A DNA stretch of 64,000 bases, from the NCBI GenBank assembly GCA_027625915.1, contig JANTQA010000047.1, forward strand, positions 1,736,001 to 1,800,000. Direction: 5' to 3'. Position 1 is the stretch's first letter. Each line of letters starts with the position of its first letter. Below are positions 45,086 to 58,000 of the stretch, piece after piece. The stretch is from Anaeramoeba flamelloides (taxonomy: Eukaryota; Metamonada; Anaeramoebidae). The position numbers were made by a program, and so were the translations under genes. The notes beneath the pieces were generated by a model that was not told the DNA's origin, did no database searches, and saw nothing but the letters and a program-made list of their open reading frames with translations.

Positions 45086-47263
45086 CAATAATATTGATAA
45101 ATAATAAAAACCCAAAATTCTTTATATAAAACTTAAAAACATTTAAATTCTCCATTCCTTTTCAATAATTCTAAAATTTACGATATTAAATAACCACTTA
45201 AATAGATATTATCATGTAATAGATAAAAAAATTCAAATAAATTTTGCCCTTTTTGTTTAAAATATAAGTAAAATGAGATAAACCGAAAAATTGATTACTT
45301 TTTATGGATCTGTCATTCCTACGGAATTTTGATAATTTTTTATAACGAACTAAAAGAATTAAACTTAATGTAATAATTTGAAAATGTGATTGTTCAAGGA
45401 TATTTTGTTTATTAATAATAGTGAAATCCAGATATTACGCTTAAATTACTCAAAGGAAATTTAAATTTAAAGATATTTCGAGTGTAATATACAGTTGTTA
45501 AATAAAATAAAATAAAAAATAAAACAGTTTTTTAGGTTTAAGTTGGAAATTTGTGATTTTGAAAGAAAATTTTTTATTATATTATTATTTTAAATTACTG
45601 ATTTATTCAAATAAATAAATAAACTTTTTTATTCAATTTCCATTTTTGTAATTTATTTACCTTAACTTTAAAAACAACATAAGAAAAAAACCTTTCTCTT
45701 GCCAAATAAATTTTACAATGTGTCTATAAAATAAACCAATAATATACTTCATTCAAAGCTACATAAAAAAATTTCTAAACTCTAAAATGTTATAAAAATT
45801 ATGAGATATGTATTTGAATTTATTAGTATCTTTCAATTCATATTTCAACCAATAAACTAATTAAGGTATAGATGGTCAAATAAATGAAATTTTAAAAGTT
45901 TATCAAGGAAATGGAGATCTATTAAGTAATTTTTTTTTTTCATATAAGTTTGAAAAATAATTTTTTTCATGTTTTCAAAAAATAAAAAATAGTTTCAAAA
46001 AAATTTTATATTTTGAAAAATAAAATTTATAAAATTGTTTTGTCTTATTCGCAAGAATTTTTATAACAATTTGAATCGTTTTATTCAGAAATAATTTTGA
46101 ATTTGAATTTGAAGTTAAAATTACAAAATTCACAAATATCTCCAAGAAAATTTAATTTTGAAAAATCCTGTTTCATCTTAGAACAAAAATAGGATTTCTA
46201 AATAAAATTTTTAAATGATTTTAAAACTTTAATAGTTATAATTTTTCTTCAGAAAATAATATATAGATTTTTCAATTTGTTGGGTTAAATCAATTTTCTG
46301 TTTTAGCAAAAAGAATTATCTCAAAAAAGAAAATAAAACACTTTTGTTTAATATTCCTTTAAACAAAGACTTGATATTGTCTAATAATTATCGAAATGTA
46401 GTTAACAAGGTAAAAAATTATTATAAGGGAAGTAATAAAATGTTTTTTAATAGTTTTCATTTTCCTTAAGGAACTAGTCTCTATTTTTTTTTTTTTTTTG
46501 ACCAATTTCTAAATAAGCAATCCTTATCTAGAAATAAGTTTAATATTGAAAACAAATAGGGGTTTTTAAATCTAATAATTGGCAAATAATTTTCTTAATC
46601 TCTATTAAATTTAGGTAAATAATTCAATAGAGATTAGTCCCTTAAAAAAATCGAAAAAATAATTTGATCTGACTAAAAAAATTATCGTTTCAATGGATTT
46701 ATTTGTCAATCACAATTTTAAGACACTTGGTGTATATTCAAAATTTGTAGTAGAGAATATCACCAATAAAATACATTCAATTTTGTATTTTTTTGAAAAG
46801 TAGATCCCTAATCAATTTTTTCTTAAGTTTGTGTTTTTTTTTATTACTAAATAGTATTTTTTTTGTCGAATTTCTTCAAAATGAAAATTCTGTAAAGAAA
46901 TGAATGTTGAAAAACACAACAACAAAACAACTTCCAGGGTGGAAACTCCTCCCTTAAAACAAACCTTCCAACAGTATTATTTCATTTTTTCTAAAACCAA
47001 AGATCATAAAATTACATGAATTGTTTTCGTTTTTGAGAACTCGTGTTTTAGGCTTTAATAAAAAAACTTCGAGAACCATTTCCATTCTTCAGACAAGAAA
47101 TTCAAAAAGCGACAAAAAATCAGATGGGACGAGTTTATTAAACAACCAACACTTTTAAAGTGTAATAACTTTCTAAAAGTAATGAGATTTTTTGTTCTGA
47201 GAATTTGTAAATCAAAATCATTTTTTTCATAAAATACTTTCACAAATTCCACGTAATAAGGAA
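45086..47263. other. Intergenic, 2.2 kb, no gene seen
   Basis: A/T-rich; the final 300 bases before the coiled-coil gene are less A/T-rich and probably its 5' leader. The 80-codon minus-strand frame at 47297-47055 overlaps that leader and has no support. Confidence 0.5.
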
Positions 47264-48649
47264 ATGTTTCGAACAATTTCAAGCTTAAGTTCAACATTTA
47301 AAGATGCAATTACTGAGAAAATGACTGTTGTTCGTTCTGATTTGGAAGAAAAAAAAAAAAAAGAAGAAGAAGAAAAAGAAAAAGAAATGCAAAACCGACA
47401 AAAAAGCGAACCAGAAGATGAAATAACAGAACGAGAACAAGAAAAAATTGACAAATTCTTTGAAAGATTACAACAATTAGAAGAAGAAAACACATTACTT
47501 CGAAAGCAATTAGAAAACAAGAATCTGGAATTACGGAAAATTGTTGAGAAAAGCAATAGCCAAAAAAACACAACGAACAACGAATTTCAAAATAAAATGA
47601 ATAACGAAAGGAATATAAGGATCCAATTTGAAGAGTTGATCAACTATTTGATGGGTGTTGAAAAGCAATTAGGACAAGATCTTTTTTCGATTGATGCAGT
47701 TGAGTTTACTGGGAATGTAGTTCAATGTCTTCAAGAAAAATATTTTTTCTGGAATCTTTTAATTGCAAATTTTGTTAATGGGGGTTTTGTTGAAAAAACA
47801 CTGGCAAAAGAAATAAAGCCTCAAGACATTCTACAACAATTTAATTCGTTAAGCCAATTAAATTCAATAACGCAAAATAAGTTATTAAAAACTGAACACC
47901 AGTTGCAAAATCTCGAAAAGGAAAAAGATGAAATTCAAAAGCAATTATCCAAAAAACAGTCCGGTTTATCTCTTGAAACAAATTTCCATTTACAAAACAC
48001 TTCAATTAATAGTGATAATATGAATTTTGAGAATAATCGTAATAATGATAATGAAAATGAGATCGATAATGATAATGATAATGATAATGAAACAATCAAA
48101 AATTTAGAATTAGCCTTGATGGCACTTGAAACGGAAAGAGAAATTGAACGAGAAGAAACGAAAATAAGGATCCAAAATATTAAGAAACAATTAACAAATA
48201 AAAAAGATAAACTTAACAATTTAACAAACAAATTCGAGAATTTATCAAATGAAAAACAAGAAATTGAGAAAAAACTCGAAAAGATCGTAAAAGAAAACCT
48301 AGAAATGAAGCAAATTTTTAATCCTAATTCTTCTTCTTTAAATTCGACTAATTCAAATATCCAATCAAAAGAAAAAGATCTATTGACGAAAAACATCCAA
48401 TCCAAAAAGAATTTGGAACAAGAAAAAAAAGAACAAAACAATAAAGAAGAAGAAGAAGAAGAAGAAGACAAAGAATCTGTAAAGTCGAAGAAATTATTGA
48501 ATTTTGTAACAGGATTTTTAAAAACACCAACCAAAGAAAACTCAGAAAAAATCGAAGGTAATACTATAACTGATCAATGGGTTAATTTCTTAACCACAAA
48601 TTCAGATAATACTAATTCTGTTAAAAAAACAAAATCTTTCCACGTTTAA
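47264..48649 (+). CDS. Coiled-coil protein with one unrecognised central module
   Basis: Single exon, 461 residues. Residues 15-110 are charged and heptad-like (EREQEKIDKFFERLQQLEEE, NTLLRKQLENKNLELRK), residues 118-200 form a less charged block with FEELINYLMGVEKQLGQ, then VVQCLQEKYFFWNLLIANFV, and a second long coiled coil follows (about 205-365) interrupted by an N/D repeat (NDNENEIDNDNDNDN). The C-terminal 100 residues are E/K/S-rich and end in a short ordered stretch (LNFVTGFLKTPTKEN). It resembles golgin- or kinesin-tail-like scaffolds in general build only, with no diagnostic motif. The start at 47264 is chosen as the first Met of an open frame with A-rich context (AAGGAAATG). Function unknown. 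Confidence 0.85.
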   Translation: MFRTISSLSSTFKDAITEKMTVVRSDLEEKKKKEEEEKEKEMQNRQKSEPEDEITEREQEKIDKFFERLQQLEEENTLLRKQLENKNLELRKIVEKSNSQKNTTNNEFQNKMNNERNIRIQFEELINYLMGVEKQLGQDLFSIDAVEFTGNVVQCLQEKYFFWNLLIANFVNGGFVEKTLAKEIKPQDILQQFNSLSQLNSITQNKLLKTEHQLQNLEKEKDEIQKQLSKKQSGLSLETNFHLQNTSINSDNMNFENNRNNDNENEIDNDNDNDNETIKNLELALMALETEREIEREETKIRIQNIKKQLTNKKDKLNNLTNKFENLSNEKQEIEKKLEKIVKENLEMKQIFNPNSSSLNSTNSNIQSKEKDLLTKNIQSKKNLEQEKKEQNNKEEEEEEEDKESVKSKKLLNFVTGFLKTPTKENSEKIEGNTITDQWVNFLTTNSDNTNSVKKTKSFHV

Positions 48650-48744
48650 CATATGATAAAAAGGAACTTTGTTTTCAAATTTTATTCTTTTATTTTTTGG
48701 TTTTCATTTTTTTATTTTTTTTTGATAATTTGTTAATTATTTAG

Positions 48745-49496
48745 ATTTTTCCTTAATAAATTAATCCAGACCTTGTTAAATAAGTTCTGATATATGGTCT
48801 CTAATTCAACAATATTGTTTATTTTATGTCTAGATTTTAAAAAGTCAAAAATTAAAAAATTGAAAAAAATAAAAAAAAAATCAATTATTAATCTGACTCG
48901 AACTATTGGCCAAATCATTTAAAATTGAAAAAAATCTTGTTAGAAAAAAATGTAAAATTTTGCAATTAAAAAAAATTTGATTTTTTTTTCTAATTTAATT
49001 TATATTTTTTTTTATTTTTAAATTATTTAGAATCTAATATAGATATTGATATTGAATTGTAATCAATAGATAAAACAATTTTCTATTTAACGTCAAAATA
49101 TCTTTTGTAATGAATAAATTATTTGTTAAAGTATTTTAGGCAATGTGGAGGTGTAAAGAACCCCCAAAAAAAGTGTCTAGTAAATTATGGTGTGTTTAAT
49201 CATTAAAAGGTAGAAATTTTTGATATCTAGACAAACTTGTTTTTAAAAAACAAATTTTTTTGATAAAATTTCAAATGAAAAATAATAAAATCACAATAAC
49301 CAAAAGAAAATTTTTTCAAATGTTGAAAAATTTTTTTAGAGTTATTTTTTTTTTTTTAGGTAACTATACAATTTTTAATTATAAATTTTCTTTCAAAGAT
49401 AATTGTTGATGAATTCTATATATATTATAAACTTTGAACAGCAATTCAAATTAAAAAAATTTTTTCAAAAACAATTGGTTTTTGGGGTTCTAAGGG
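48745..49496 (-). mobile_element. Truncated inverted copy of the 23118-24612 element
   Basis: Ends at GGGGTTCTAAGGG, the element's terminus, and matches 23118-23875 in reverse, including the frame with SRHKINNIVELETIYQN (one Ile to Val change in the following residues). The other half is missing. It begins only about 95 bp after the coiled-coil gene's stop codon. Confidence 0.8.
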
Positions 49497-50492
49497 ATTT
49501 ATATATCTATCACTAACTTTTTAGCAAAAAGTAAAAAAAAAAATAAATAATAATTTATTTGATATTAAAAAAAATGATTTTCAAAAGAAATTTGACCAAC
49601 TCAAAATTTCAGATAAAACAGTTTAAATTGCCTATTTTTTTCATCTTTTCAACTTGGAAAAAATTATTATTCATCAAATTTTATTTAGTAATTAGCCAAA
49701 AAAATATAACATTTTGTGATCTTTTTCAATAGTTTGACGATTAGTTTAGAATTCCAAAAAATCTTTTAACATTTTTAGTTTTAACAATTTAAAGTTGAAT
49801 TTTCAACTGATCAAAAACAATCAATGAAGCTGAAAATTTTTTATTGAAATTTGAAATAGGTATTGGACCAAAAAAAAAAAAAAACTGATTTGTGAAGGTT
49901 TTAGTTATTACTTTTAAAATTAATTCTCTAAAATCGATTAAAAAAATTTGTAATTTTTATGAGTGTTTAATAGCAATCAAAAACTAACCAACCGGTGAAG
50001 TGTAATCGGTCTCCAAAATCAACAATCAAAAAAGAGTACTTTTTTAGGAAAAAGTGTCAAAGAGTGAAATCGAATTCCAAATTTGAATGGTTAATATATA
50101 TAATTTTGAAAATGGCTGTATTAGCGTCATTATTTGTCGCTTTTTTTGATCTTGAATATTTGTTTCTATTTTAAAAAAATCATTTTTCGCTAGAAAGATT
50201 TTCTTTAAAAAATAAATTATTTTTTTCTTCAAATATTCAAATTTTCTGAAAAAAAAAAAAATAACCTCTAAAAAAAAAAAAAAAAAAAAAAAAAAAGAGT
50301 ATATTGAAAATATTTCCAAATACTATTATATTTTAAATTTATTATTTTGAGGTTAAAAGAATTATTAAACGTTATAACTATTAAAAGATCATCTGATGTA
50401 AAAGTTCTCATTTTTTTGAACTGATCCACTCATATTACACAAAAACATGAAATCCACAAATAATAATAAATTTCTCATATATTCATAACATT
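49497..50492. other. Intergenic, no gene seen
   Basis: A/T-rich with poly-A tracts (to 50296). Lies between converging genes and should hold both 3' ends. Confidence 0.5.
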
Positions 50493-52190
50493 TTAGTGGA
50501 AAAATTCAATAATTTCTTTTAAAAATATATTTTTGTCATAATTTTGAATAATTACTTTTGGTTGGTTAAATCCCATTTTATCGATCATATTATAAATTTC
50601 TTTCTTTTTTTTTTTGTTTGGTATTGATAATATAATGAAATTTCGTTCATTTTTTAAAGCATTTGGCAATTCCCAAACAAAATCCATGTATTCTGTAAAA
50701 TTCAATATTTTAATACCATAATTTGATTGGATATTATTGATCAATTTTTTATTGAGATAATTTTTTCCATAGATTAAAAGTAAATTTGTTTTTTTTTCCT
50801 GCAGACTAGTATTGTTATTATCTGTATTTTTATAAATAATTCTTTTGTTCGTATTATTATTATTATTGTGGATTTCATTTTGCTTTTTGTTTTTGTAATT
50901 CTGATTCTCGTCAAAATTTAAGAAATAATTTGTTTTTATCAAAGATCCAATTTTTGGTATGGGGTAATAATCGATTAATATATTAGTAAGTTTGGAAATT
51001 GTTTGAATTAATTGTGCAATTGTTGTAATGATTGAAATAGATTTTTTAGAATATTTTTGGTTCTTTATTAATGACTGTTGCTTTTCAGTAAAAGTGGCTA
51101 TAATTATTTTAACATTTCCATAAACAATTTGTATTTTTTCAACATATTTTTTCAAATCATCGAATTCTGAATCCAAAATAATACAATACTGTTTAAACTG
51201 TTTGCTATTCAATCTCCAAATAAGGTTATTTAAATTGTTTGTATACTCTACTATAATATTTGCTTGTTTGCATGTTTGTATTGCTTCAAAAAATAAAAAT
51301 TTCTTCTTGGAGACAAAAATTACAAAGTCATGATTTGTTTGATTATCTTGATCAATTTTTCTGAATAGAAATTTAATAATGTCATTTTCAGTTTTAAATG
51401 TTTGAACCATTGTAGAACTATTGCTTCCATTTTTCAAATTTCTAGTTTCATAACTGTACTTGTTCTTTAGGGACAAACGAAAGGTAATTAATATTCGTTT
51501 TAATTTCTTTTGTGAAAAGATTATTGATAAATTTTGGGAGACATTAAAAAAATTCTGGATTTTTTCTTCAATTAATAACAACTTGACTCGGTTTTTTTTC
51601 TGACTAATAATGTGAAATAACTCTTTCGTTTCTGAAATCAGAAAAACTTGTTTCCCGTTTTGATGAAAAAAAGTTTTAATATTTTCGTATAACCCAAGAT
51701 CAAGCGCCCAAATAATAATTATTGGTTGCTGTGATTCGTGTTGCCGTATCCTTTCTCGAAGCTCCATTAATAAATTTCCCAATCGGTTTAACCCTGTGTC
51801 ATCTCCTCCATTGGCCCAATACCGATCATTATAAGTTGTTTCAATCAGTTCCTTCTCCCCTGTTGACAGCAAGATCTGTTTAATTCTTTCGTTTTGCAGA
51901 AACTTCGCTTCCAAGACCCTTTTCATCACTTCTTCTTTTACTCTTGGCCAGTCGTTTCGGTGCTTGTGTATCATTTGTTGACTGTTCGTGAATTTTTTTA
52001 CCTTGCTTGGTGTAAGGAATCTTCGGACCTTTTCAAGTATTTCTGGATACTGAATAAATTTTTGCGCTTGGAAATAATGCTCACTTGTGATCCAATACTT
52101 TCCCTCCAAATAAAAGGGCGAAAAATAATAATTTGAAAAACACCCATACGGCTTTTCATTTTCATTATAAAAATTAATTTTTTTATTCAT
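50493..52190 (-). CDS. NADAR-domain N-glycosidase fused to three receiver-like modules
   Basis: Single exon, 565 residues. Residues 1-150 are a clear NADAR (YbiA/RibX-like) domain: FYNENEKPYGCFSNYYFSPF, then WITSEHYFQAQKF, then TTYNDRYWANGGDD and GLNRLGNLLMELRERI. This family cleaves N-glycosidic bonds of riboflavin-pathway intermediates or removes ADP-ribose from nucleobases. The expected aromatic and acidic active-site positions appear present. The remaining 400 residues look like three alpha/beta modules, each opening with a hydrophobic strand and a helix: PIIIIWALDLGLYENIKTFF (about 153), DFVIFVSKKKFLFFEAI (about 286) and NLLLIYGKNYLNKKLI (about 467). The second has CIILDSEFDDLKKYV, in the position of a receiver phosphoacceptor Asp; the first (KLLLIEEKI) and third (FIILSIPNKKK) do not. 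I read these as degenerate receiver domains; that is inference from pattern, not alignment. It may use a nucleotide-related substrate under conformational control. Confidence 0.85.
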   Translation of the reverse strand: MNKKINFYNENEKPYGCFSNYYFSPFYLEGKYWITSEHYFQAQKFIQYPEILEKVRRFLTPSKVKKFTNSQQMIHKHRNDWPRVKEEVMKRVLEAKFLQNERIKQILLSTGEKELIETTYNDRYWANGGDDTGLNRLGNLLMELRERIRQHESQQPIIIIWALDLGLYENIKTFFHQNGKQVFLISETKELFHIISQKKNRVKLLLIEEKIQNFFNVSQNLSIIFSQKKLKRILITFRLSLKNKYSYETRNLKNGSNSSTMVQTFKTENDIIKFLFRKIDQDNQTNHDFVIFVSKKKFLFFEAIQTCKQANIIVEYTNNLNNLIWRLNSKQFKQYCIILDSEFDDLKKYVEKIQIVYGNVKIIIATFTEKQQSLIKNQKYSKKSISIITTIAQLIQTISKLTNILIDYYPIPKIGSLIKTNYFLNFDENQNYKNKKQNEIHNNNNNTNKRIIYKNTDNNNTSLQEKKTNLLLIYGKNYLNKKLINNIQSNYGIKILNFTEYMDFVWELPNALKNERNFIILSIPNKKKKKEIYNMIDKMGFNQPKVIIQNYDKNIFLKEIIEFFH

Positions 52191-52565
52191 TATAATTTTG
52201 ATAAAGCGAAAATAGAAAAATGATTCAAATTTTTTAAGGGATTTTTTATTTTAAAATTTCGTTTGTTATCTGATTGTTCTAAATAAACAAGAAGAAAACT
52301 TTTAGATTTCTTGGGACTATTTTACAGAATACAAATAATTTGTTGATTATTAATGGGAAATGTTTTATTGTGATTTTTCATTGTCTTGAGCCTTAGTTTT
52401 GAGTTTAACTTTCAGATCATTTTTTTTTAAGGTTGCGATCATCTTTTTTTGTTTGCTGAAATTTTGTTTAAAAGATTAGATCTTTGAAACAAAAACTTTT
52501 TATTTCAATAATAGCATGGTAGAGATGATTTTTTGGTAAGTTTAAAAATCCATTTTAAATTTTAA
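52191..52565 (-). other. 5' flank of the NADAR gene
   Basis: A/T-rich leader between the gene start and the F1 copy at 52566. No specific element is supported. Confidence 0.4.
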
Positions 52566-53100
52566 TAAACCCCAATTCAAAATTTTTAACACACCAAAAT
52601 TCGATTTGTTAAAAAAAACTCATTTAATCAATTCAAGAAGATTTACCAGATTAGAACCATTCGCTAATTGAAATTTTAACACTTTTTTATAAATTACAAT
52701 ACTCACAAAACAAAAAATAAATAATTATCAATACAAATAAATCAAGGATGTGTTAAAAATTTTGGATAGAGCAAAACAAAAAAATACCAAAGTAAATTTG
52801 TAAAAATTCAATTGGGAATTATTGATCGATCAAAGGTTAGATACTGCCAACTAATTGTATTTGAGTTCTTCTATTTGGAACAACTCAACTTTAACAGATC
52901 ATCAATTGTTCTAAAAAAATTTCGATCGAACGAAACAATTTATGTAATTTAAAAAATGAAATGAAAACAAAAAACGAAAAGATGAAAAAATGATTTTCAT
53001 ATTTTACAAAAATCAAAATTGTTTCCAATTGGAATGAAATTATATTATCTGAATTGTTTGGAACGTTTTAGCTGTGTGGAAAAATTTGAATTTTAGTTTA
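52566..53100 (-). mobile_element. F1 MITE, full-length inverted copy
   Basis: Left TAAACCCCAATTCAAAATTT then TTAACACACC; right end TGTGTGGAAAAATTTGAATT then TTAGTTTA. 535 bp. Very close to the 59712-60244 copy along its whole length, so these two are the youngest F1 insertions here. Confidence 0.9.
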
Positions 53101-53289
53101 GTTTGAATTTTTATAATGGATCAAAATTAAATTCTGGTTTTAATTATTTAAAATTTTGTCAAAATAATGTGTTTCAGAAGATATTAATCGATGTTTCAAA
53201 AAAGAAAGTTGTGTTTTTTCTTATAGAAGACCGATACATCCGATGAGAAAAGAAACCAACACTTATAAATAATTTATTGATTATTAAGG

Positions 53290-54460
53290 GAAAAGTAAAT
53301 ATTTCAATTTTTTGGTGCCACCATTTATGCGAAACTGAATTCTACAAATAATTTCTTTAACCAAATATATTGATATTTTAATAAATACAAGAGTGTAATA
53401 AACTCTAGTATAAGATATTTTCATACAAGCTAAAAAATGGAAATTAAAAAAAGGTAAAGATCCAGAAAGAAAAAATAAAAAAAAATCATTTCTTTCTTGA
53501 TCTTATCAATAAAATTTGATACAATTGGTTCTTGTTTATTTGGTTTTATTTCTAATTCTTCTTGAAAATACTTTTTTTTGTAATAATTTTGAGAAACAAT
53601 TTTTTTTTATTTCTAAAGAATTTTCAAAATAAATTATAAAATTTATTTTTATTTTAATTCATCTAATTCTTTTTTTATTTCAGAAAATCAGTTATTTTTT
53701 TTAAAACTTCAGAAATAAAGATTTATTGTAGGATATGTTTGATTTGAATATTATTTTTTTTTTGAATAAATTAAAAAACTTAAAATAATTCTAAATCATG
53801 ATTGAATTTTTTCTAAATTTTTCTTTTTCTTTTGAATTGAATAGTTTGTAACTGTTTTTTGATTTCGAAAATGAAATCCCTTTATTTTAATTTTTGAAAA
53901 AGTAATTTTTATTTTGATATTTGTTTGATAAAATTATTTGAAAAAAGAATTTAGAAATAAAATTTAAAAAAAAAATGCTTTCCAAAAATAATAATGAATA
54001 GTAATATGTGAGAGAAATCCAAGGTTAATAATTGTTTAGATTCTTCCAAATTAAGAAGAAAAAGAAAAAATATCTTTGAAAATATGATTAAGTTGATTTT
54101 TTTTTCTTTTTTATTAATTCTTGATTTCAAAAAAAATATTTGAAATGGTTATTTTCGTTTTTGGATCTTCTAAAAGAAAATATTTATTTAAAAACACACA
54201 TTCCCGTTCCTATTTTTTTGGTTTTTTCTTTGATTATAATTAATTTAATTCATTCATAAAAACAAATTTCTACATCCAAAACTAAATTTAATAAAACCAA
54301 AATTTTACTCAAAAAAAATGTTCAAAAAATTTAAAAATAAAAGATTCGATTATGAATTACTTTGGATTCTCTTTCTTTAATAGAGCAGTGAATGATTTTC
54401 TGGTTTCAAAGTTTTGATATCTGGTGGTACACAAAAAATATTTTTTCAGTAAGGTTTACA
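53290..54460 (+). mobile_element. R1 inverted-repeat element, uninterrupted copy
   Basis: Ends TTTGGTGCCACC (53312-53323) and GGTGGTACACAA (54423-54434). Collinear with 15950-18345 but lacking the F1 and F2 found there. It preserves the empty target around 53365-53400. Non-coding. Confidence 0.8.
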
Positions 54461-55048
54461 TTATTAAAATTTTTCAAACTGATAAAATGTTGTTACTTCC
54501 TTAAATTAAATGATGTAAAATTGGAAGATAAATTATTATTTTTCTTATTAAATAAAAAAAAAACTGTTTTATGTTCTATATATGTTAGTTGAAGAGATAT
54601 TATCCTTATTGAATGATCATATCTAAAAAAAAAAAAATCTTGATATCTGATATATAAATGTTCTATACAAATAAAATACTATTAGGGTACTTATTCAATT
54701 GAAAGGGTTCAAAGTCCAAAATTTTGAAAAAATTCTGTTCTATCAAAGAGATAGTATAATTATTTTGAAAGAAAATAATATAAATTAAAAAATTTGTGTA
54801 ACCACAATTTTTATTCTAGAATTTAATTTATTATTTTATTCTTTCTGTTATTATCTAATTTTTAACAATTATTATCATAAAAAAAAATGAGATTAATTGG
54901 AATAGATTTTTTTAAAAATAAAACTTTTTTTCAGACAAATTAGGAATGATAATAATTTGATTTTAAGTAATAAAATAAAATAAAATAAAATAAACTAAAA
55001 CAAAGCATATTAAATTTAAAAAACAAAGAATAAAAAAAAAAAAAATGT
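54461..55048. other. 3' flank of the exportin gene
   Basis: A/T-rich. A (TAAAA)n-like run at 54970-54998. No further feature. Confidence 0.5.
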
Positions 55049-58000
55049 TTATTTTTCATTTAGATCGAACTTTTTTGTATCGTAAACAAATTTTTCTAAA
55101 TTATTTCTAAATTTGCTTTTATTTACGCGATCTAAATTATTTTCGATGCCATCAACAAGTTCATCAAAAATTTGTTCAAGTTTAATTTTATCTTCTTCAT
55201 TATCTAATTTATTAATTTGGGATTGCTTAATTTGTAAAAATTGCTCTTTTTCAATAAGAATTAAAGACAAAAATAATTTTGAAATCGCCCAATTTTCTGA
55301 TTTTGATTCAAAGAGGACAATATTAAAAACTGAATTAAATATATCTTTTAATAGATTAGGATTATTTTCAAAATGGCTATTTAAAATTTGTGTCAATCTT
55401 ATTTTTTTTTCATTTCTTAGATATTTATTGTTCGACATTTTGAAATAAAACTCAACAATTGAATCTATTGTCATGCAACAACGGTCACAAATAAATTGGT
55501 TTTGGGTTATTGCAAATCCCTGTGTTATCAGCTGTATTAACAAGACGAATTGTTTTGAGTTTCTTTCAATCAGGTATTCTATTAATTCCTTTGATAAAAT
55601 TTCAATTAAGGAAATAAATGTTTCATATAAATTTAATCTATTCAATATTGTTGATTGTGGTAAGGAGATCACAACAGTTATTATGGAATCGATTGCATTA
55701 TGCAAAGTATTATCTGAATAAACTTGAAAGGCTCCGATTGGGGCATAGTTTCCTGACATTGTTCTAACCAGAATTTGTAATAACAATTTCAAAAATTTAA
55801 AAATAGTATTATTATCCTTTAGTTGGTTAAGGAAATTATTATTAACGTTATTTGTTATTGTCTGTGCTAATTTGGAACTAAAGGCGTCAACTATTTTGAT
55901 TAAAACTTTGACTAAATAAACCCCATTGGGAGACCAGCTCTCAAAGGCAATTCTTTGATAACGATTGTAACTAATTTCTGATAATAATTTCAAAATTTGA
56001 ATAATTATTTTGGAATGATTTGAAAATGAAAGTATTATTTCATTGAACAATTCAAAAAAATCTGGATACAGCCAATCAAAAAGCAATGTATAAGATCTAT
56101 CGCTATTTGTTGCCGATACAACCCCCAATAAATCTTTAATTAACCCTAATATTAATTTTAAATCATTTTTTGAATAATTTTGGTGTTTGTCATTAGTCGT
56201 TGATGACAATGACAATGACAATGATGAAGAAGATGAAGATGATGACGAATATTGTTCTAATAATAATATTTTTTCACCAATTTTTTCGAAAGGCTTTACA
56301 AAAACAGAGAAATTTTGTTCAATAATTTTTTGATCCTTATCTAAAAATAATAAAGTGGTAATTGTATGATAAAATTTTGTTCTATATGATCTATTTTCTG
56401 AATATTTCTCTATGAAGGGGAATTTAAATTCAGTATGATTAATAAACAAATTATCGATTTTTTCCACATATAACAATTGGGTACCTGCGCAATAGGGCTG
56501 GGTTAATTTATCAAATAATGATAAAGTCCTTTGCAAAATTAACTCTGAATTCGACCATATTTGCAAGTTATTAATGATTTTATTAATAAAGATTTTTAGT
56601 AAATGGATATTATTTTTAATGTTTGTTAGTTGGTATAATCGTTGATAAATTACATTTCTGGAGTTTGAGTTCGGAGAAACATAGGCTCTTCTAAACATGT
56701 CTAAAAATAATAAAAACGATGTTTCCAAAATTTCATATCCGTCGTGTTGGCTCTGCAAAATAAAGGAATCATTCCACTCCAACAAGTTAAAAATTAAGGA
56801 AGCCAATCTGGCATCACATTCCGCAGCCTCAGTTAAGGAATCCTTATCTGGCATATGAATTAATTTCCGATCCTTCGATCCGACAAATGAGCCAAATAAA
56901 GTAACCAAGATGGACAATATTGCCGCAGTTTTACCACATTTCGGATGCCCCGCCTTGGTGCTCATCAATTTTTTATAGCTTTCAAAGGCATTTTTGAATA
57001 ATTCTGAAACAAATTTAGTTGTTTCACAATAATTACATAACCCTAATTCAGTGGTGGCCTCTAACGTGATCATAAATCTCGATTCTTCACTTAAGGGCTT
57101 TGAATGCGATCCAAAAATTAAATCAAAGGAATCCTGATCAAAATTGTCTTCATAATTGTCATTAACGTTGTAGTTATAATTGCTGCTGCTATTATTGAAT
57201 GTATTTGAGGTTTTCACATCTTCTTTACTGATCGTCTCCAAGACAAAGTTGATCCATTTAACCAGCACCCCATGAACCACCCTTTTCAATGTTTTTGCTA
57301 CGTCTTGATTGCGCACATACCTGAGCGATGCAGACAATTTGCCCCAAAATTCTAATAAATAGTTTTCGGCGTTATGCAGCATTTTCATTTCAAAACAAGA
57401 AAACGTCAAATTGGCTATTTCTTCGATCCACGGCAAAAATTGTTCAGTTTGTGTCAACGACTTCATTTGGTAATTTAATTTTATTTTATAAATGATCCTT
57501 GCTAGCCCATGGATTATTGACTGATCATAGTCCTCGTTCTTTTCGTCAAATTCTTGATTTTCATTTATATATTTTTGTAAAAGATTCAGATTGTCTTGAT
57601 TATTATTGTCATTTTCATTTTCGTTATTATTATTTGGGTCTTTGTATTTCAATAAGATTTCTAAAGTTCCCGATATTAAATTGCCTAGAGATTCCATTTT
57701 TAGCTGTTCGTCAGTATATATAGAAGTCCGAATTGAAGACAAAAAAAATAAGACTTGTAAAATTTTTACCCGAAATTTGGAAACCTTGAGATACATTAAG
57801 AAAAATAATGGTAACAAATCCTTTGATTGGATGGTGTTTGCCCAGCATGAGGGCAATTGTAAAATAAATTTATCAGAAGTTGTTTGTGTTAAATAATACG
57901 GTGATCCTAAAAAATCAAATGATAAGCATTTCGAGAGCAAATCTAATGCATTTGTCCCCAATTGAAGTGTTTCTTCAATGCCACTCGTGCTTTGCTGTTG

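Noticed and set aside
47227-48534. Several minus-strand frames over the coiled-coil gene
   Set aside because: S/F/L-rich complements of E/K/N coding sequence.
50493-52190. NADAR gene as the antidote half of a toxin pair
   Set aside because: No partner gene lies nearby and the setting is eukaryotic, with large spacing between genes.
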